From Bradyrhizobium sp. CCH5-F6 (GTDB lineage Bacteria; Pseudomonadota; Alphaproteobacteria; Rhizobiales; Xanthobacteraceae), in assembly GCF_001556045.1 (NCBI RefSeq), contig NZ_LSIC01000059.1:1-64000 (forward strand): a DNA stretch of 64,000 bases. Reading direction: 5' to 3'. Numbering within the stretch: position 1 is the stretch's first letter; each line of letters begins with the position of its first letter. The translations under genes and the position numbers were made by a program. Of this stretch, positions 51,187-59,958 are shown one piece after another. The notes beneath the pieces are model-generated. The model saw only the letters and a list, made by a program, of their open reading frames with translations. It did no database searches and was not told the DNA's origin.

Positions 51187-51290
51187 GTGTCATCGCCCGC
51201 GAAGGCGGGTGATCCAGTACGCCGAGGCTTCTCGGTTCAAGCACCGCGGCCTCTGGAATACTGGATTGCCCGCCTTCGCGGGCAATGACA
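51187..51290. repeat. Long palindromic dispersed repeat
   Basis: The left arm (about 51190-51219, containing CCCGCGAAGGCGGG and ATCCAGTA) pairs with the right arm (about 51259-51289, TACTGGAT and CCCGCCTTCGCGGG) around an inner GAGGCTTCTCGG segment. I recall this as a very common intergenic repeat in Bradyrhizobium. It separates the F0 operon from a convergent secreted-protein gene. Confidence 0.7.
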
Positions 51291-51314
51291 GCTGAGATTG
51301 CCGCAACACCTCAC

Positions 51315-51965
51315 CTACTTCTTCTTCCGTCCCTTCGGCTCGGGCGAGAGCGCCTGCGGATCGAAGCCGACATAGAAGATGTAGGAATCGGCGACGGCGG
51401 CGGACGGCACGGGATAGGCCAGATCCTCGGCAACGAAGGTGAAGGGCACGCTGCCGCTTCCCGACATCTCGACCGTGGTCCGGTAGGCCTTCGAGGCGAT
51501 CACCTTCTCGCCGACGCCCCCCTGCACGACCGCGACGCGCAACGGGACGTCGACCGTAGCAGGCGCACCGGCGGGGCCGGCGATGACGCGGCCCTGGATA
51601 CCGATGCGGGCGGCGATGTCGCCGCCGTTCCGGGCGCATTCGCGTGCCATCTTGGTGATCGTGGCCTGAAAGCGGATGTCATTACCGACGGCCTGCTTGC
51701 CGTTGGCACCGACCGCATAGGTGGAGGCGCCGGAGCGCACCGTGACCTGCGGGCAATCGACCTCGTCATCGGCCGCCTGGCCGGGCGCAGGTGCCGGCGT
51801 TGGCTGGGCCGGCTCGTCCGGCTTGCCGCCGAACAGGCTCTTGAAGCGGTCGCTCAAGGACTGGGCCGCCACCGGCGAGACGGAAGCGAGCGCAACCGAC
51901 AGCGCCAGCGCCACCGCCGTTCCTCGCCGCAACGCATGCCGCGTTGACCGAAGCTCCTTCACCAT
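51315..51965 (-). CDS. Secreted hypothetical protein, 216 aa
   Basis: A signal peptide (RGTAVALALSVALASVSPVAA) is followed by a short Pro/Ala linker and a beta-rich domain beginning DEVDCPQVTVRSGASTYAVG, with a second Cys in KMARECARNGG. The strand pattern (DVPLRVAVVQGGVGEK, SVPFTFVAEDLAYPVP) suggests an immunoglobulin-like or beta-sandwich fold. I recognise it as a conserved alphaproteobacterial exported protein but not its function. GGAG lies 11 bases before the ATG at 51965. It is convergent with the F0 operon. Confidence 0.75.
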   Translation of the reverse strand: MVKELRSTRHALRRGTAVALALSVALASVSPVAAQSLSDRFKSLFGGKPDEPAQPTPAPAPGQAADDEVDCPQVTVRSGASTYAVGANGKQAVGNDIRFQATITKMARECARNGGDIAARIGIQGRVIAGPAGAPATVDVPLRVAVVQGGVGEKVIASKAYRTTVEMSGSGSVPFTFVAEDLAYPVPSAAVADSYIFYVGFDPQALSPEPKGRKKK

Positions 51966-52111
51966 CGACACCCATACTCCATCACGACACGACATCCGGC
52001 CGATCCACCGGCCGGCCTCGCGCCCTTATATCGCCAAAACCGGCGAACCCAAGGCAAGCGAACAGGACTCAAACAAGGCGGGACCATCAAGACTTTGGAG
52101 GTGCGAAATGC

Positions 52112-52699
52112 TCAGCCGCGGAAATCTTCATGCAGCAGGCCGAACAGCAGATGGTCCTGCCAGACCCCGTTGATGCAGAGATATCGGCGCGCCAGCCCCT
52201 CGCGTGAGAAGCCGCACTTCTCCAGCACCCGGATCGACGGCGCATTGGTCGGGATGCACGCCGCCTCGACCCGGTGCAGATTGAGCTCGCCGAACAGCGT
52301 CGGCAGCAGCACCCGCAGCGCTGCCGTCATGTAGCCGCGATGGGCATGAGGCTGCCCGACCCAATAGCCGATGGTGCCGGCCTGCACGATGCCGCGCCGA
52401 ACGTTGGCCAGCGTGATGCCGCCGACCAGGGCACCGTCGAGCTCACGGAAGATCAGGAAGGGATAGGAGCGATCCGCGGCAATGTCCTCGGAATAGCGGC
52501 GCAGGCGACGGCGAAAGCCGGACCGGGTGAGATCGTCGGACGGCCAGATCGGCTCCCAGGGCGTGAGATAGTCGCGGCTGGTTTCGCGCAGATGGGCCCA
52601 TTGCAGGAAGTCCGACATTTGCGGCGCGCGCAGCAGCAGCCCGTTGCCGCGCGGCGCGAGGGCGGCGGGTCCACTGGATGGCAGGCGAAAGAGAGCCAT
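52112..52699 (-). CDS. GNAT acetyltransferase, RimJ/RimL-like
   Basis: A 195-residue GCN5-related N-acetyltransferase. The acetyl-CoA site is in GYWVGQPHAHRGYMTAALRV (Q/RxxGxA-like pattern altered to HAHRGYMT), followed by LNLHRVEAACIPTNAPSIRV and EKCGFSREGLARRY, the RimJ/RimL signature. The substrate is probably an N-terminus of a ribosomal or other protein, but this is not certain. It follows the M16 protease and thrC on the same strand, an order conserved in Rhizobiales as I recall. Confidence 0.9.
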   Translation of the reverse strand: MALFRLPSSGPAALAPRGNGLLLRAPQMSDFLQWAHLRETSRDYLTPWEPIWPSDDLTRSGFRRRLRRYSEDIAADRSYPFLIFRELDGALVGGITLANVRRGIVQAGTIGYWVGQPHAHRGYMTAALRVLLPTLFGELNLHRVEAACIPTNAPSIRVLEKCGFSREGLARRYLCINGVWQDHLLFGLLHEDFRG

Positions 52700-52736
52700 G
52701 GTGATGCTTCCGGGGGCGGCCGCCCTTGGGCGGCTC

Positions 52737-54026
52737 CTAATGCAGCCGCGCCTTGGCGCGCGCCCGGGTCAAACCTTCCGCGAAAGATACCGCCGTGTCC
52801 AGACCCCTGCCGCTGCCCAATGCGACAACGGCGGGCCTGCTCCGCGACAGCAGCGCACGCGCCGCGTCCCTGGTCGATTCGATGCTGACCGCATCGATCC
52901 GGGCCACCAGTTCCTGCGCCGTCTGCGGCCGCCCGTAGGCGAGGACATGCCGGGCCAGCTGCTCGGCGCGGGAGGAGCAGCTCTCCAGCGCCATCAGGAG
53001 GCCCGCCTTCATCTGCGCCTTGGCCCTGGCGATCTCCGCCTCGGTGAGCGTCTCCACCGAATCATTCATGATGTCGACCACGACCTCCATCATCTCCGGC
53101 GCATCGGCGGGATCGGTGCCGGTGTAGAGGCCGAAGAACCCGGTGTCCGTGTAGGGCGCGTGGAAGGTGTAGATCGAGTAACAGAGGCCGCGCTTCTCGC
53201 GCACCTCCTGGAACAGCCGCGACGACATTCCGCCCCCGAGGATGTTCGTGAAGACCTGGAGCGAGAACAGGGACAGGTCGGTCTGCGGCACCCCTTCGAG
53301 CGCCAGCGTCAGATGCGCCTGCTCGAGCTCGCGATGCACCACCTTGGTGCCGCCCTTGCCGAACTGAGCGGTCTGCGGCTTCGGCCCCGGCGTCCCCTCG
53401 AAGCTCGCAAAGCGCTTCTCGACCTCGGCGACCACCTGCTTGTGGTCGACCGCGCCGGCCGCCGCCACCACCATGTCGGGCCCGCGATAATGCGTCGACA
53501 GATAGCCGCGCAGCATGTCGCGGTTGAAGGCGCGCAGCGTCTTGGCCGTGCCGAGCAGGGAACGGCCCATCGGCTGGTCGGGATAGCAGATTTCGTTCAG
53601 ATGCTCGAACACGACGTCGTCGGGCGTATCCTGCGCGGCCCCGATCTCCTGCACGATGACGTTCTTCTCGCGCTCCAGCTCGTCGGGCTCGAAGGCCGGA
53701 TTGGCCAGGATGTCGGCGAGCACGTCGAGCGCGAGCGGCACGTCGGCCCTCAGCACCCGCGCGTAATAGGACGTGGTCTCGGTCGAGGTGCCGGCGTTGA
53801 GGTCGCCGCCGACCGCCTCGATCTCCTCGACGATCTCGCGCGACGAGCGCTTCGTTGTGCCCTTGAACGCCATGTGCTCGAGCAGATGCGAGATGCCGTG
53901 CTCGTTGGGCTTTTCGTCGCGTCCGCCGACGCCGGCCCAGACGCCGAGCGCCGCGGTTTCGAGATGGGGCATCTCGTCGGTGACGACGGTGAGGCCGGAG
54001 GCAAGCTTGGACATCTCGACGCTCAT
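52737..54026 (-). CDS. M16-family zinc peptidase (processing peptidase-like)
   Basis: A 429-residue single-unit M16B protease. The zinc motif HLLEH is at residues 47-51 in ISHLLEHMAFKGT, with the downstream Glu in REKNVIVQEIGA; a glycine-rich loop (TNILGGGMSSRLFQEVREKR) is characteristic of the mitochondrial processing peptidase beta/alphaproteobacterial type. Its ATG overlaps the thrC stop (ATGA), so the two are translationally coupled. The frame continues upstream through thrC but that part is not coding. The substrates are unknown. Confidence 0.93.
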   Translation of the reverse strand: MSVEMSKLASGLTVVTDEMPHLETAALGVWAGVGGRDEKPNEHGISHLLEHMAFKGTTKRSSREIVEEIEAVGGDLNAGTSTETTSYYARVLRADVPLALDVLADILANPAFEPDELEREKNVIVQEIGAAQDTPDDVVFEHLNEICYPDQPMGRSLLGTAKTLRAFNRDMLRGYLSTHYRGPDMVVAAAGAVDHKQVVAEVEKRFASFEGTPGPKPQTAQFGKGGTKVVHRELEQAHLTLALEGVPQTDLSLFSLQVFTNILGGGMSSRLFQEVREKRGLCYSIYTFHAPYTDTGFFGLYTGTDPADAPEMMEVVVDIMNDSVETLTEAEIARAKAQMKAGLLMALESCSSRAEQLARHVLAYGRPQTAQELVARIDAVSIESTRDAARALLSRSRPAVVALGSGRGLDTAVSFAEGLTRARAKARLH

Positions 54027-55441
54027 CCGGCAACTCCTTGCTTTGCGGCGCGGCTGACCGACAGCACGAACCGCTCGACCTCGGCCTGTTCGTTCTTCAT
54101 CACCCTCATGTGTTCGGATTTGGTCATCAAGCCGTCCAGCCAGGCCGGCAGTTGCGGCCGCTGGCCGCAGGCCGCCTCGACAGCGTCGGGGAATTTGGCC
54201 GGATGGGCGGTGGAAAGCACGATGCTCGGCACCCTCGTATCGGGGGTGTCGCGGTCCGCGACCGCGAGCGCCACTGCCGTATGGGGATCGACCAGCTCGC
54301 CTGCTTCGCGCCAGGCGGCGCGGATCGCCGCCGCGGTCTCGGTCTCGTCGGCGCGCCCGGCATCGAATTCCTCGCGGATCGCGGCGAGCGTCGCATCGGG
54401 CAGCACGAAACGTCCGGACTGCTTCAGCGACTCCATCAGACGGCGAACGCCGGCCGCATCGCGTCGCCCGGCCTCGAACAGCAACCGCTCGAAATTGGAC
54501 GAGATCTGGATGTCCATCGACGGCGACGCCGTCGCGTGCACCTCGCGCACCTCGTAGATTCCGGTCTTCAGCGTGCGCGCCAGGATGTCGTTGACGTTGG
54601 CGGCGATGCGCAGGGTCCGCACCGGCAGCCCCATGCGCTTGGCAACATAGCCGGCGAAGATGTCGCCGAAATTGCCCGTCGGCACGACGAAATCGACCGC
54701 GCGCGCCGGCGCGCCGACGGCAACGGCCGACGTGAAATAGTAGACCACCTGGGCGACGATGCGCGCCCAGTTGATGGAATTGACGCCGGACAGCGCGGTC
54801 GCATCGCGGAAGCGGTGGTTGTTGAACATGCCCTTCACGAGCGCCTGGCAATCGTCGAAGGTGCCCTCGATCGCGAGCGCATGGACGTTGGCCGCGCCCG
54901 TCGACGTCATCATCCGCCGCTGCACCTCGGAGATGCGGCCGTGCGGAAACAGCACGATGAGGTCCACATTTTCGAGGCCCGCAAAGGCTTCGACCGCGGC
55001 GCCGCCGGTATCGCCGGACGTGGCGACCACGATGGTGGTGCGCTGGCCGCGCTTGGCGAGCACATGGTCCATCAGCCGCGAGATCAGCTGCATCGCCACG
55101 TCCTTGAAGGCGAGCGTCGGACCGTGGAACAGCTCCAGCACGAACTGGTGCGGCGACATCTGGCGCAGCGGCACCACCGCGGGATGACGGAAGGTGGCAT
55201 AGGCCTCGTTGGCCATGCGGCCGAGCTCGGCGTCCGAGATCTCCCCGCCCGCAAAGGGGCGGATCACGTCGACCGCGACCTCCCAATAGGGGCGGCCGAA
55301 GAAGCCGGCGATCGTCTCGGTCGGGAGCTGAGGCCAGGTCGCCGGCACATAGAGGCCACCGTCGCGGGCAAGCCCCGTCAGCATCACGTCGCAGAAGCCG
55401 AGTTCGGGGGCCTCGCCCCGGGTCGAGATATAACGAGTCAA
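54023..55441 (-). CDS. thrC: Threonine synthase
   Basis: A 472-residue PLP enzyme converting O-phosphohomoserine to threonine. LTRYISTRGEAPELGF, the lysine motif LAFKDVAMQ (Lys113), VATSGDTGGAAVEAFAG and VPTGNFGDIFAGY are standard. I place the start at a TTG (55441) preceded by GGAGG at ideal distance; an upstream TTG would put the ribosome site inside the coding region. It is followed by the M16 protease gene in a conserved pair. Confidence 0.95.
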   Translation of the reverse strand: MTRYISTRGEAPELGFCDVMLTGLARDGGLYVPATWPQLPTETIAGFFGRPYWEVAVDVIRPFAGGEISDAELGRMANEAYATFRHPAVVPLRQMSPHQFVLELFHGPTLAFKDVAMQLISRLMDHVLAKRGQRTTIVVATSGDTGGAAVEAFAGLENVDLIVLFPHGRISEVQRRMMTSTGAANVHALAIEGTFDDCQALVKGMFNNHRFRDATALSGVNSINWARIVAQVVYYFTSAVAVGAPARAVDFVVPTGNFGDIFAGYVAKRMGLPVRTLRIAANVNDILARTLKTGIYEVREVHATASPSMDIQISSNFERLLFEAGRRDAAGVRRLMESLKQSGRFVLPDATLAAIREEFDAGRADETETAAAIRAAWREAGELVDPHTAVALAVADRDTPDTRVPSIVLSTAHPAKFPDAVEAACGQRPQLPAWLDGLMTKSEHMRVMKNEQAEVERFVLSVSRAAKQGVAG

Positions 55442-55982
55442 ACTGCCCTCCAAAGGCCGGCCGAGCCGCAGCTCGTCCCTTTAAGCCTTTGATTTCACGA
55501 AATTACTTGTCAACAGCCAGAGGCTTTGGGGCACCATAGAGTGTTTTGCGGCATCGGGAAACCGCTTCCGATTCACTCTCGCCCAATGAAAAAGGGCTGC
55601 GGCGTTGCCGCAGCCCTTCTCTTGGAAGGTCTGTCGTTGTGTGCAGACCGGTTTGCCTCGTCGGGGTCCGCCCCCGTCAAAACTGCTCTCGCAAGCTTTC
55701 GTCGCCTGTCACGAAATCGTCAAGGGCCAAAACAGCGCGCGCCGAAAAATGTTCCTGTTTTTCCCGACCGTCTTCGGACCTTCGCAAATTCTGTATGGCG
55801 AGTCTTTAGCCGCAAATACCGCTTTTTCCCGAACGTTGACCTGACATCGGGAACGAATGCAGCCCCGGCCCATTGTGATTGCGGATGGTGTCAGCCCGTT
55901 GTCCATGCATTGCCCGGCCAACGGCGGCGCCATCCTGCGACCGAACCGCTGTATCCTGGGAGCAGCCGGTTCGGTCGCTGGG
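55442..55982. other. Intergenic region with a minus-strand terminator and hairpins
   Basis: No gene is supported in these 541 bases. On the minus strand, moving toward thrC, there are hairpins CGGGG-CCCCG (55662-55676) and GGTCTG-CAGACC (55629-55649) and then a perfect terminator (55589-55616). This arrangement is what a small RNA of about 100 bases would look like, but the hairpins are short and I see no convincing promoter. Alternatively it is simply the end of the response-regulator transcript. Confidence 0.35.
55589..55616 (-). terminator. Rho-independent terminator, minus strand
   Basis: On the minus strand GGGCTGCGGC and GCCGCAGCCC pair perfectly around AAC and are followed by TTTTTC. 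It is about 150 bases upstream of thrC, so it insulates thrC from the response-regulator gene 370 bases away. Confidence 0.85.
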
Positions 55983-56627
55983 TCAGTTCATCCCGATTTC
56001 CACCGCGATCCGGATCAGGTCGGAGTGGTTCTTGGCGCCAAGCTTCTGCTTGAGCAGGGACGTGGTGTTGGCGACGGTCTTGTAGGAGATGCCGAGCGCC
56101 TCGGCGACCTCGACGATCTTGTCGCCGCGTCCAAGCAGGCGGAGAATCTCGAGCTCCCGCGGCGTCATCTGCGAGGCCGGATTGGCCTTGATCGCGGCGC
56201 CGGAAAACGTCACGGCTTCTGCCAGCTGCGGCGAGATGAAATTGTCGCCCGCGACCACCTTGCGCACCGCCTTCAGCAGGATCCTGGGATCATCGCCCTT
56301 GGAGACATAGCCCTGCGCCCCCAGCTCGACTGCCCGCACCACGAAAGCCGGATCGTCGTTCATGCTGAACATGATGATCTTGGCGTCGGGGTCGTCCTTG
56401 CGGATGCGTCGCATCAGCTCGAAGCCTGAGACGTCGGGCAGGCTGATGTCGATCACGGTGACGTCGGGCCGCTTGCTGACATAGGCGCGATGCCCGGATT
56501 TGGCGTCGGTCGCTTCGTCGATGCGAATTGAATGGTCGGAAGCGAACAGGGTGCGGCACCCCGACAGCACCACGGGATGGTCGTCGACGATCAGCACCTT
56601 GGTCGCCGGCTTGGCGGTATCTTGCAT
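55983..56627 (-). CDS. NarL/LuxR-family response regulator
   Basis: A 214-residue regulator. Receiver motifs are VLIVDDHPVVLSGCR, VTVIDISLPDVSGFELM (phospho-Asp) and YVSKGDD. The LuxR helix-turn-helix is MTPRELEILRLLGRGDK followed by EVAEALGISYKTVANTTSLL. It is divergent from a HisKA_3 sensor kinase gene, with 85 bases between the two starts, and is the likely partner. GAGAGAG precedes the ATG. Confidence 0.92.
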   Translation of the reverse strand: MQDTAKPATKVLIVDDHPVVLSGCRTLFASDHSIRIDEATDAKSGHRAYVSKRPDVTVIDISLPDVSGFELMRRIRKDDPDAKIIMFSMNDDPAFVVRAVELGAQGYVSKGDDPRILLKAVRKVVAGDNFISPQLAEAVTFSGAAIKANPASQMTPRELEILRLLGRGDKIVEVAEALGISYKTVANTTSLLKQKLGAKNHSDLIRIAVEIGMN

Positions 56628-56712
56628 GCGCGCTCTCTCGTTTTCCGACTCATAGACCGGCGGGAATAAATGGAAAGAGCAAAATCCGTCGATGCGCGTT
56701 AGAATTGACCTA

Positions 56713-58053
56713 ATGTGGCAACGACTCTCGTTCAGGGCGCAACTGTTTCTGCCCCTCGGCGCCAGCTTTCTGACGGCGCTGGTCCTGGGCGGCGTGTTGC
56801 TTCAAATTTTTGCAGTTGGACAATTGGCGGAAGAGATCGAGCCGAGACGGCGCTCGACGGCGGCCCTCGCCGCCGCGCTCAACGACACCCTTCGCGCATC
56901 GGACAATCCACGGCAGACGCTCGACGCCTTTGTCCATTCTTTGGACACCTCCTCGGATATCCAATTCCGCGCGCTGGAAACGGGTCCTGCGCCTTCGACG
57001 AAGGACGGCCCGCGCAACCCGCATGGCGTGCCGCAATGGTTCATCGACCTTCTCGCCGTGCCCGACATGGACGCGGCATCCCCGGTGATGATCGACGGCA
57101 GACGTATCGGCGATATCGTATTCCTGCCGGACATGTCGGCCGATCTGTTCGAGAAGTGGATCGGCTTCCTTGCGCTCACCGGCCTGGTCGCCGTGTTGAT
57201 GGTCCTTACCGGCACGATTGCCTACGCCTTGGCGGGATCTGCACTGCGCCCCCTGCAGGACCTCGGCCATGGACTCACGCGCATACGACGAGGCGACTAT
57301 ACCAGGCCGATTCCGCTCAGGGGTCCGCCGGAAATCCGGCGAAGCTGCGAGGAGGCCAATGCGTTGGCCGCAACGCTGGCGCAATTGAGTCAGGATAATC
57401 GGGACCTGATGCGCCGTTTGCTGTCGCTCCAGGACGACGAGCGGCGCGATCTCGCCCGCGAACTGCACGACGAACTTGGACCGCTGCTGTTCAGCATCCG
57501 CGCAGGCACGATCGCGCTGGTTGAGGCCTCACCGCCTTCAGGAAATTTCGGCAATTCGGCACAGGACCTGATGCAATCCGTCGAGGCGCTCCAGCAGACC
57601 AACCGTCGTATTCTCGACCGACTGCGGCCGCTTTATATCGAGGAACTGGGCCTTTCGACCAGCGTGCAGACGCTGCTCCAGACCTTTCGCAAGCAGGCTC
57701 CGCATATCATGCTGACGGACACGATCGGTGCCGATCTGAACGTGATCAAAGGGCCGTTGGCCCAGACCGTGTATCGAGTGATCCAGGAGGCCCTGACCAA
57801 CGTGCTGCGCCATGCCAAGGCCGGCAACGCCCATGTGCAGGCGACCGTCGCCGGCGAGACGCTCGACATCGAGATCTCCGACGACGGCGGCGGCTTTCCC
57901 GCGGGCAACGTCTTCGGCCGGGGCCTGACCGGCATGCATGAGCGCGTGCGCGCGCTCAACGGATCGCTGTCCCTGTTGCGGGTGGATGAGCGAACCCATG
58001 TACGCTGCCGCCTTCCGATCGAGACGCCGCGGGACGGGGCGTCAACAGGCTAA
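56713..58053 (+). CDS. Sensor histidine kinase, HisKA_3 type
   Basis: A 446-residue kinase with TM1 near residues 12-35 (FLTALVLGGVLLQIFAVG), a periplasmic sensor of about 110 residues, TM2 near 150-175, HAMP (about 176-225), and the dimerisation motif RDLARELHDELGPLLFSI with His near 252. HATPase motifs are EALTNVLRHAKAGNA and DDGGGFPAGN with GLTGMHERVRAL. The ATG at 56713 was chosen although an in-frame ATG at 56692 is possible. With the divergent regulator at 55983-56627 it forms a two-component pair; the signal is unknown. Confidence 0.9.
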   Translation: MWQRLSFRAQLFLPLGASFLTALVLGGVLLQIFAVGQLAEEIEPRRRSTAALAAALNDTLRASDNPRQTLDAFVHSLDTSSDIQFRALETGPAPSTKDGPRNPHGVPQWFIDLLAVPDMDAASPVMIDGRRIGDIVFLPDMSADLFEKWIGFLALTGLVAVLMVLTGTIAYALAGSALRPLQDLGHGLTRIRRGDYTRPIPLRGPPEIRRSCEEANALAATLAQLSQDNRDLMRRLLSLQDDERRDLARELHDELGPLLFSIRAGTIALVEASPPSGNFGNSAQDLMQSVEALQQTNRRILDRLRPLYIEELGLSTSVQTLLQTFRKQAPHIMLTDTIGADLNVIKGPLAQTVYRVIQEALTNVLRHAKAGNAHVQATVAGETLDIEISDDGGGFPAGNVFGRGLTGMHERVRALNGSLSLLRVDERTHVRCRLPIETPRDGASTG

Positions 58054-58127
58054 AGCACGATCCGCAAAAGGTGCGCAGCGTTTAAGACCCGAGGCGCGAC
58101 GACGATTCATGCAAGTTGCTGCGCGCT

Positions 58128-58493
58128 TCAGCATACGCATACGCCATGCGCATTCTGCCGCGCCGGCTCGCACACCGTGCTGCGGATCTTGCCTTCGGGG
58201 TTGAAGCGAAACGAGGCACGAATGCGCAGCGCCCCGGCGACGGAATATTCGAGATCGACGCCCGGGGGCGCGGGATGGATATCCTCCAGCCCGAAACCGG
58301 CCGACGAGAAGGCGCCGAGCCGCGGCTGCCAATAAGCCGCGATCTCGCTGCGGCCGCGATACCGCTGCATGCCGTTGCACGTGCATTCGAGCTGCGCATC
58401 GTCCGCATAGAGGTCGAGCAGTGCCGGGAGGTCGCCCTTCCGGCAGGCGTCCACCCAATCGACGACAATTCCCATCTGGTCGAAATCGCTCAC
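58128..58493 (-). CDS. SnoaL-like/NTF2-fold protein
   Basis: A 121-residue NTF2-like protein. The conserved start WVDACRKGDLPALLDLYADDA and the middle RYRGRSEIAAYWQPRLG fit the SnoaL-like polyketide-cyclase/limonene hydrolase fold family. The end of the frame (CEPARQNAHGVCVC) is unusual and could reflect a frameshift or read-through into intergenic sequence. I prefer the GTG start at 58493 with AGGA upstream; longer frames on the same strand are implausible. Its relation to the neighbouring kinase is unclear. Confidence 0.65.
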   Translation of the reverse strand: MSDFDQMGIVVDWVDACRKGDLPALLDLYADDAQLECTCNGMQRYRGRSEIAAYWQPRLGAFSSAGFGLEDIHPAPPGVDLEYSVAGALRIRASFRFNPEGKIRSTVCEPARQNAHGVCVC

Positions 58494-58710
58494 GTCGCAA
58501 TCCTGTCTGCCCCGGAAAAATGCCGGCGGCTCAATGCATGATCCCGAAAAGTGCGCAGCGGCTTTCCGAAAAGATCTTGCTTGAACAACACCCTGAAGTG
58601 CGATGACGATTCTCCTGGTCGTATCGCGCATGAGGACCACACTCGTGAATATCCGCTGAAGAATAAACCCCGGGCGATACCGGGTCCCCTCGAGCCATCT
58701 TCGGATGAGT

Positions 58711-59463
58711 TCAGCTCTGCGGCCGGCCCCTTGCCCATACGGCGAAGGCGATCAGCACGGCACCTGCGAGCGTGAACCAGGTCACGGCATATTGCAGGTG
58801 GTCGTCCTTCAGATTCACGTCGAGGGGCCCCGGGCGCGGAACCCCATTCGCGGGCGCGGGCTGCTCGAGGTCGACATAGAACGGCGCAACCGCGCCCCAG
58901 CCCAGCGCGCTTGCGATCGCCAGATGATCGCGCACGAACCAGAGCCGCTTGTCGCGATTCTCCGCTGGCGTCATCCAGTTCCGCGCCTCGGGAAAGCGCA
59001 GATAGCCGGTGAGCGCAACCGGCTGGCCCGTGACGAGCTTCTTCACCGCACGATCCTCGACGGCGCGGTCCTGCATCGTGTTCTCGACGAAGCCGGCATC
59101 GATCACCACCGTCTCGCCGCCGGGAAGCCGCGCCGGCAGGAAGGCCCAGGTGCCCGGGCCTGAGGCGTCCTTGCGTACAGCGGAACCGGAGGAATAGACC
59201 ATCGCATCGAGCAGGTCGGCGTAGGTGGCGGTGAAACTGACGCGGCGGAATTCATCGCGGGCGGGATTGAGCGCAGCCCATTGCGCGGACGGCGGCAGCG
59301 CCACCGGCGCGGCCGCAAGCCGTTCCGTGAGCGCCGCAATCAGCTCGTGCTTGGCTGTCCGGCGCTGTAACTGCCAGACACCGAGCGCGACGAACACAGC
59401 CGTCAGGAACAGCGTGAACAGCGCGAAGCCGGCCACGCGGCCCTTGCGCGCGGGCTCGCTCAT
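58711..59463 (-). CDS. surf1: SURF1 family cytochrome oxidase assembly protein
   Basis: A 250-residue SURF1 protein with a helix at each end (FALFTLFLTAVFVALGVWQLQR and FTLAGAVLIAFAVWARG) and an external domain between. GVWQLQRRTAKHELI, DAGFVENTMQDR and DDHLQYAVTWFTLA are family signatures. SURF1 helps insert heme a into subunit I of cytochrome aa3 oxidase. The ATG at 59463 overlaps the DUF983 stop by four bases. It is the last gene in the ctaD-to-surf1 transcription unit. Confidence 0.93.
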   Translation of the reverse strand: MSEPARKGRVAGFALFTLFLTAVFVALGVWQLQRRTAKHELIAALTERLAAAPVALPPSAQWAALNPARDEFRRVSFTATYADLLDAMVYSSGSAVRKDASGPGTWAFLPARLPGGETVVIDAGFVENTMQDRAVEDRAVKKLVTGQPVALTGYLRFPEARNWMTPAENRDKRLWFVRDHLAIASALGWGAVAPFYVDLEQPAPANGVPRPGPLDVNLKDDHLQYAVTWFTLAGAVLIAFAVWARGRPQS

Positions 59464-59861
59464 TTCGGGCGATCGACCAACCGGCCCGGCGCCGCCTTGT
59501 GGTGGAACTGCAGCGCGATCAGCAGCGACTTCATCGCACGCAGCGGCAACAGCGTGGTGGCGAGGATCAGCGGCAGCCACAGCGCCGCATGCAGCCAGAA
59601 CGGCGGCTGGTACTTGACCTCGACGACGAGCGCGCAGCCGACCACGATGGCGCCGGCCAGCATGATGATGAAGATCGCAGGACCGTCGCCGGTATCGATG
59701 AAGGCGTAGTCGAGGCCGCAGCGGTCGCAGCGGGGCGCGAGCGTCAGGAAGCCCGCATAGAGCTTGCCCTGGCCGCAGCGCGGGCATTTGCAGGCAAGCC
59801 CGCGCAGCGCGCTCTGCATGACGGTCGTTTCGGGCTCGGATGGGGCGGCGCTGTCGTTCAT
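59460..59861 (-). CDS. DUF983 membrane protein
   Basis: A 133-residue protein with a zinc-ribbon-like pair CPRCGQGKLY and CDRCGLDY, then two to three membrane helices (GPAIFIIMLAGAIVVGCALV, LWLPLILATTLLPLRAMKS), the DUF983 layout. It is regularly found between ctaE and surf1 and is presumed to act in oxidase or cofactor assembly. No good ribosome site is seen before the ATG at 59861, and the exact start is unsure. Confidence 0.87.
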   Translation of the reverse strand: MNDSAAPSEPETTVMQSALRGLACKCPRCGQGKLYAGFLTLAPRCDRCGLDYAFIDTGDGPAIFIIMLAGAIVVGCALVVEVKYQPPFWLHAALWLPLILATTLLPLRAMKSLLIALQFHHKAAPGRLVDRPK

Positions 59862-59913
59862 CAGGAAGGACCCTATCACAGTTTCCGCCGAAGCATGCGG
59901 CGGCCGGAAAGCG

Positions 59914-59940
59914 AAAGGGCGGCCCTGCGGCCGCCCTTTC
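59914..59940 (-). terminator. Stem-loop after ctaE, possible attenuator
   Basis: AAAGGGCGGCC and GGCCGCCCTTT form an 11-bp stem around a short loop between ctaE and DUF983. The minus-strand continuation after the stem is CGCTTTCC, so it has only a short T-run and may be a partial terminator that lowers DUF983 and surf1 expression relative to ctaE. Confidence 0.55.
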
Positions 59941-59958
59941 TGGTCGGTTAAATGCTGA

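Noticed and set aside
54027..55286. N-terminal extension of the M16 protease frame through thrC
   Set aside because: The extension reads the thrC gene out of frame; the true start overlaps the thrC stop and gives a normal-length protease.
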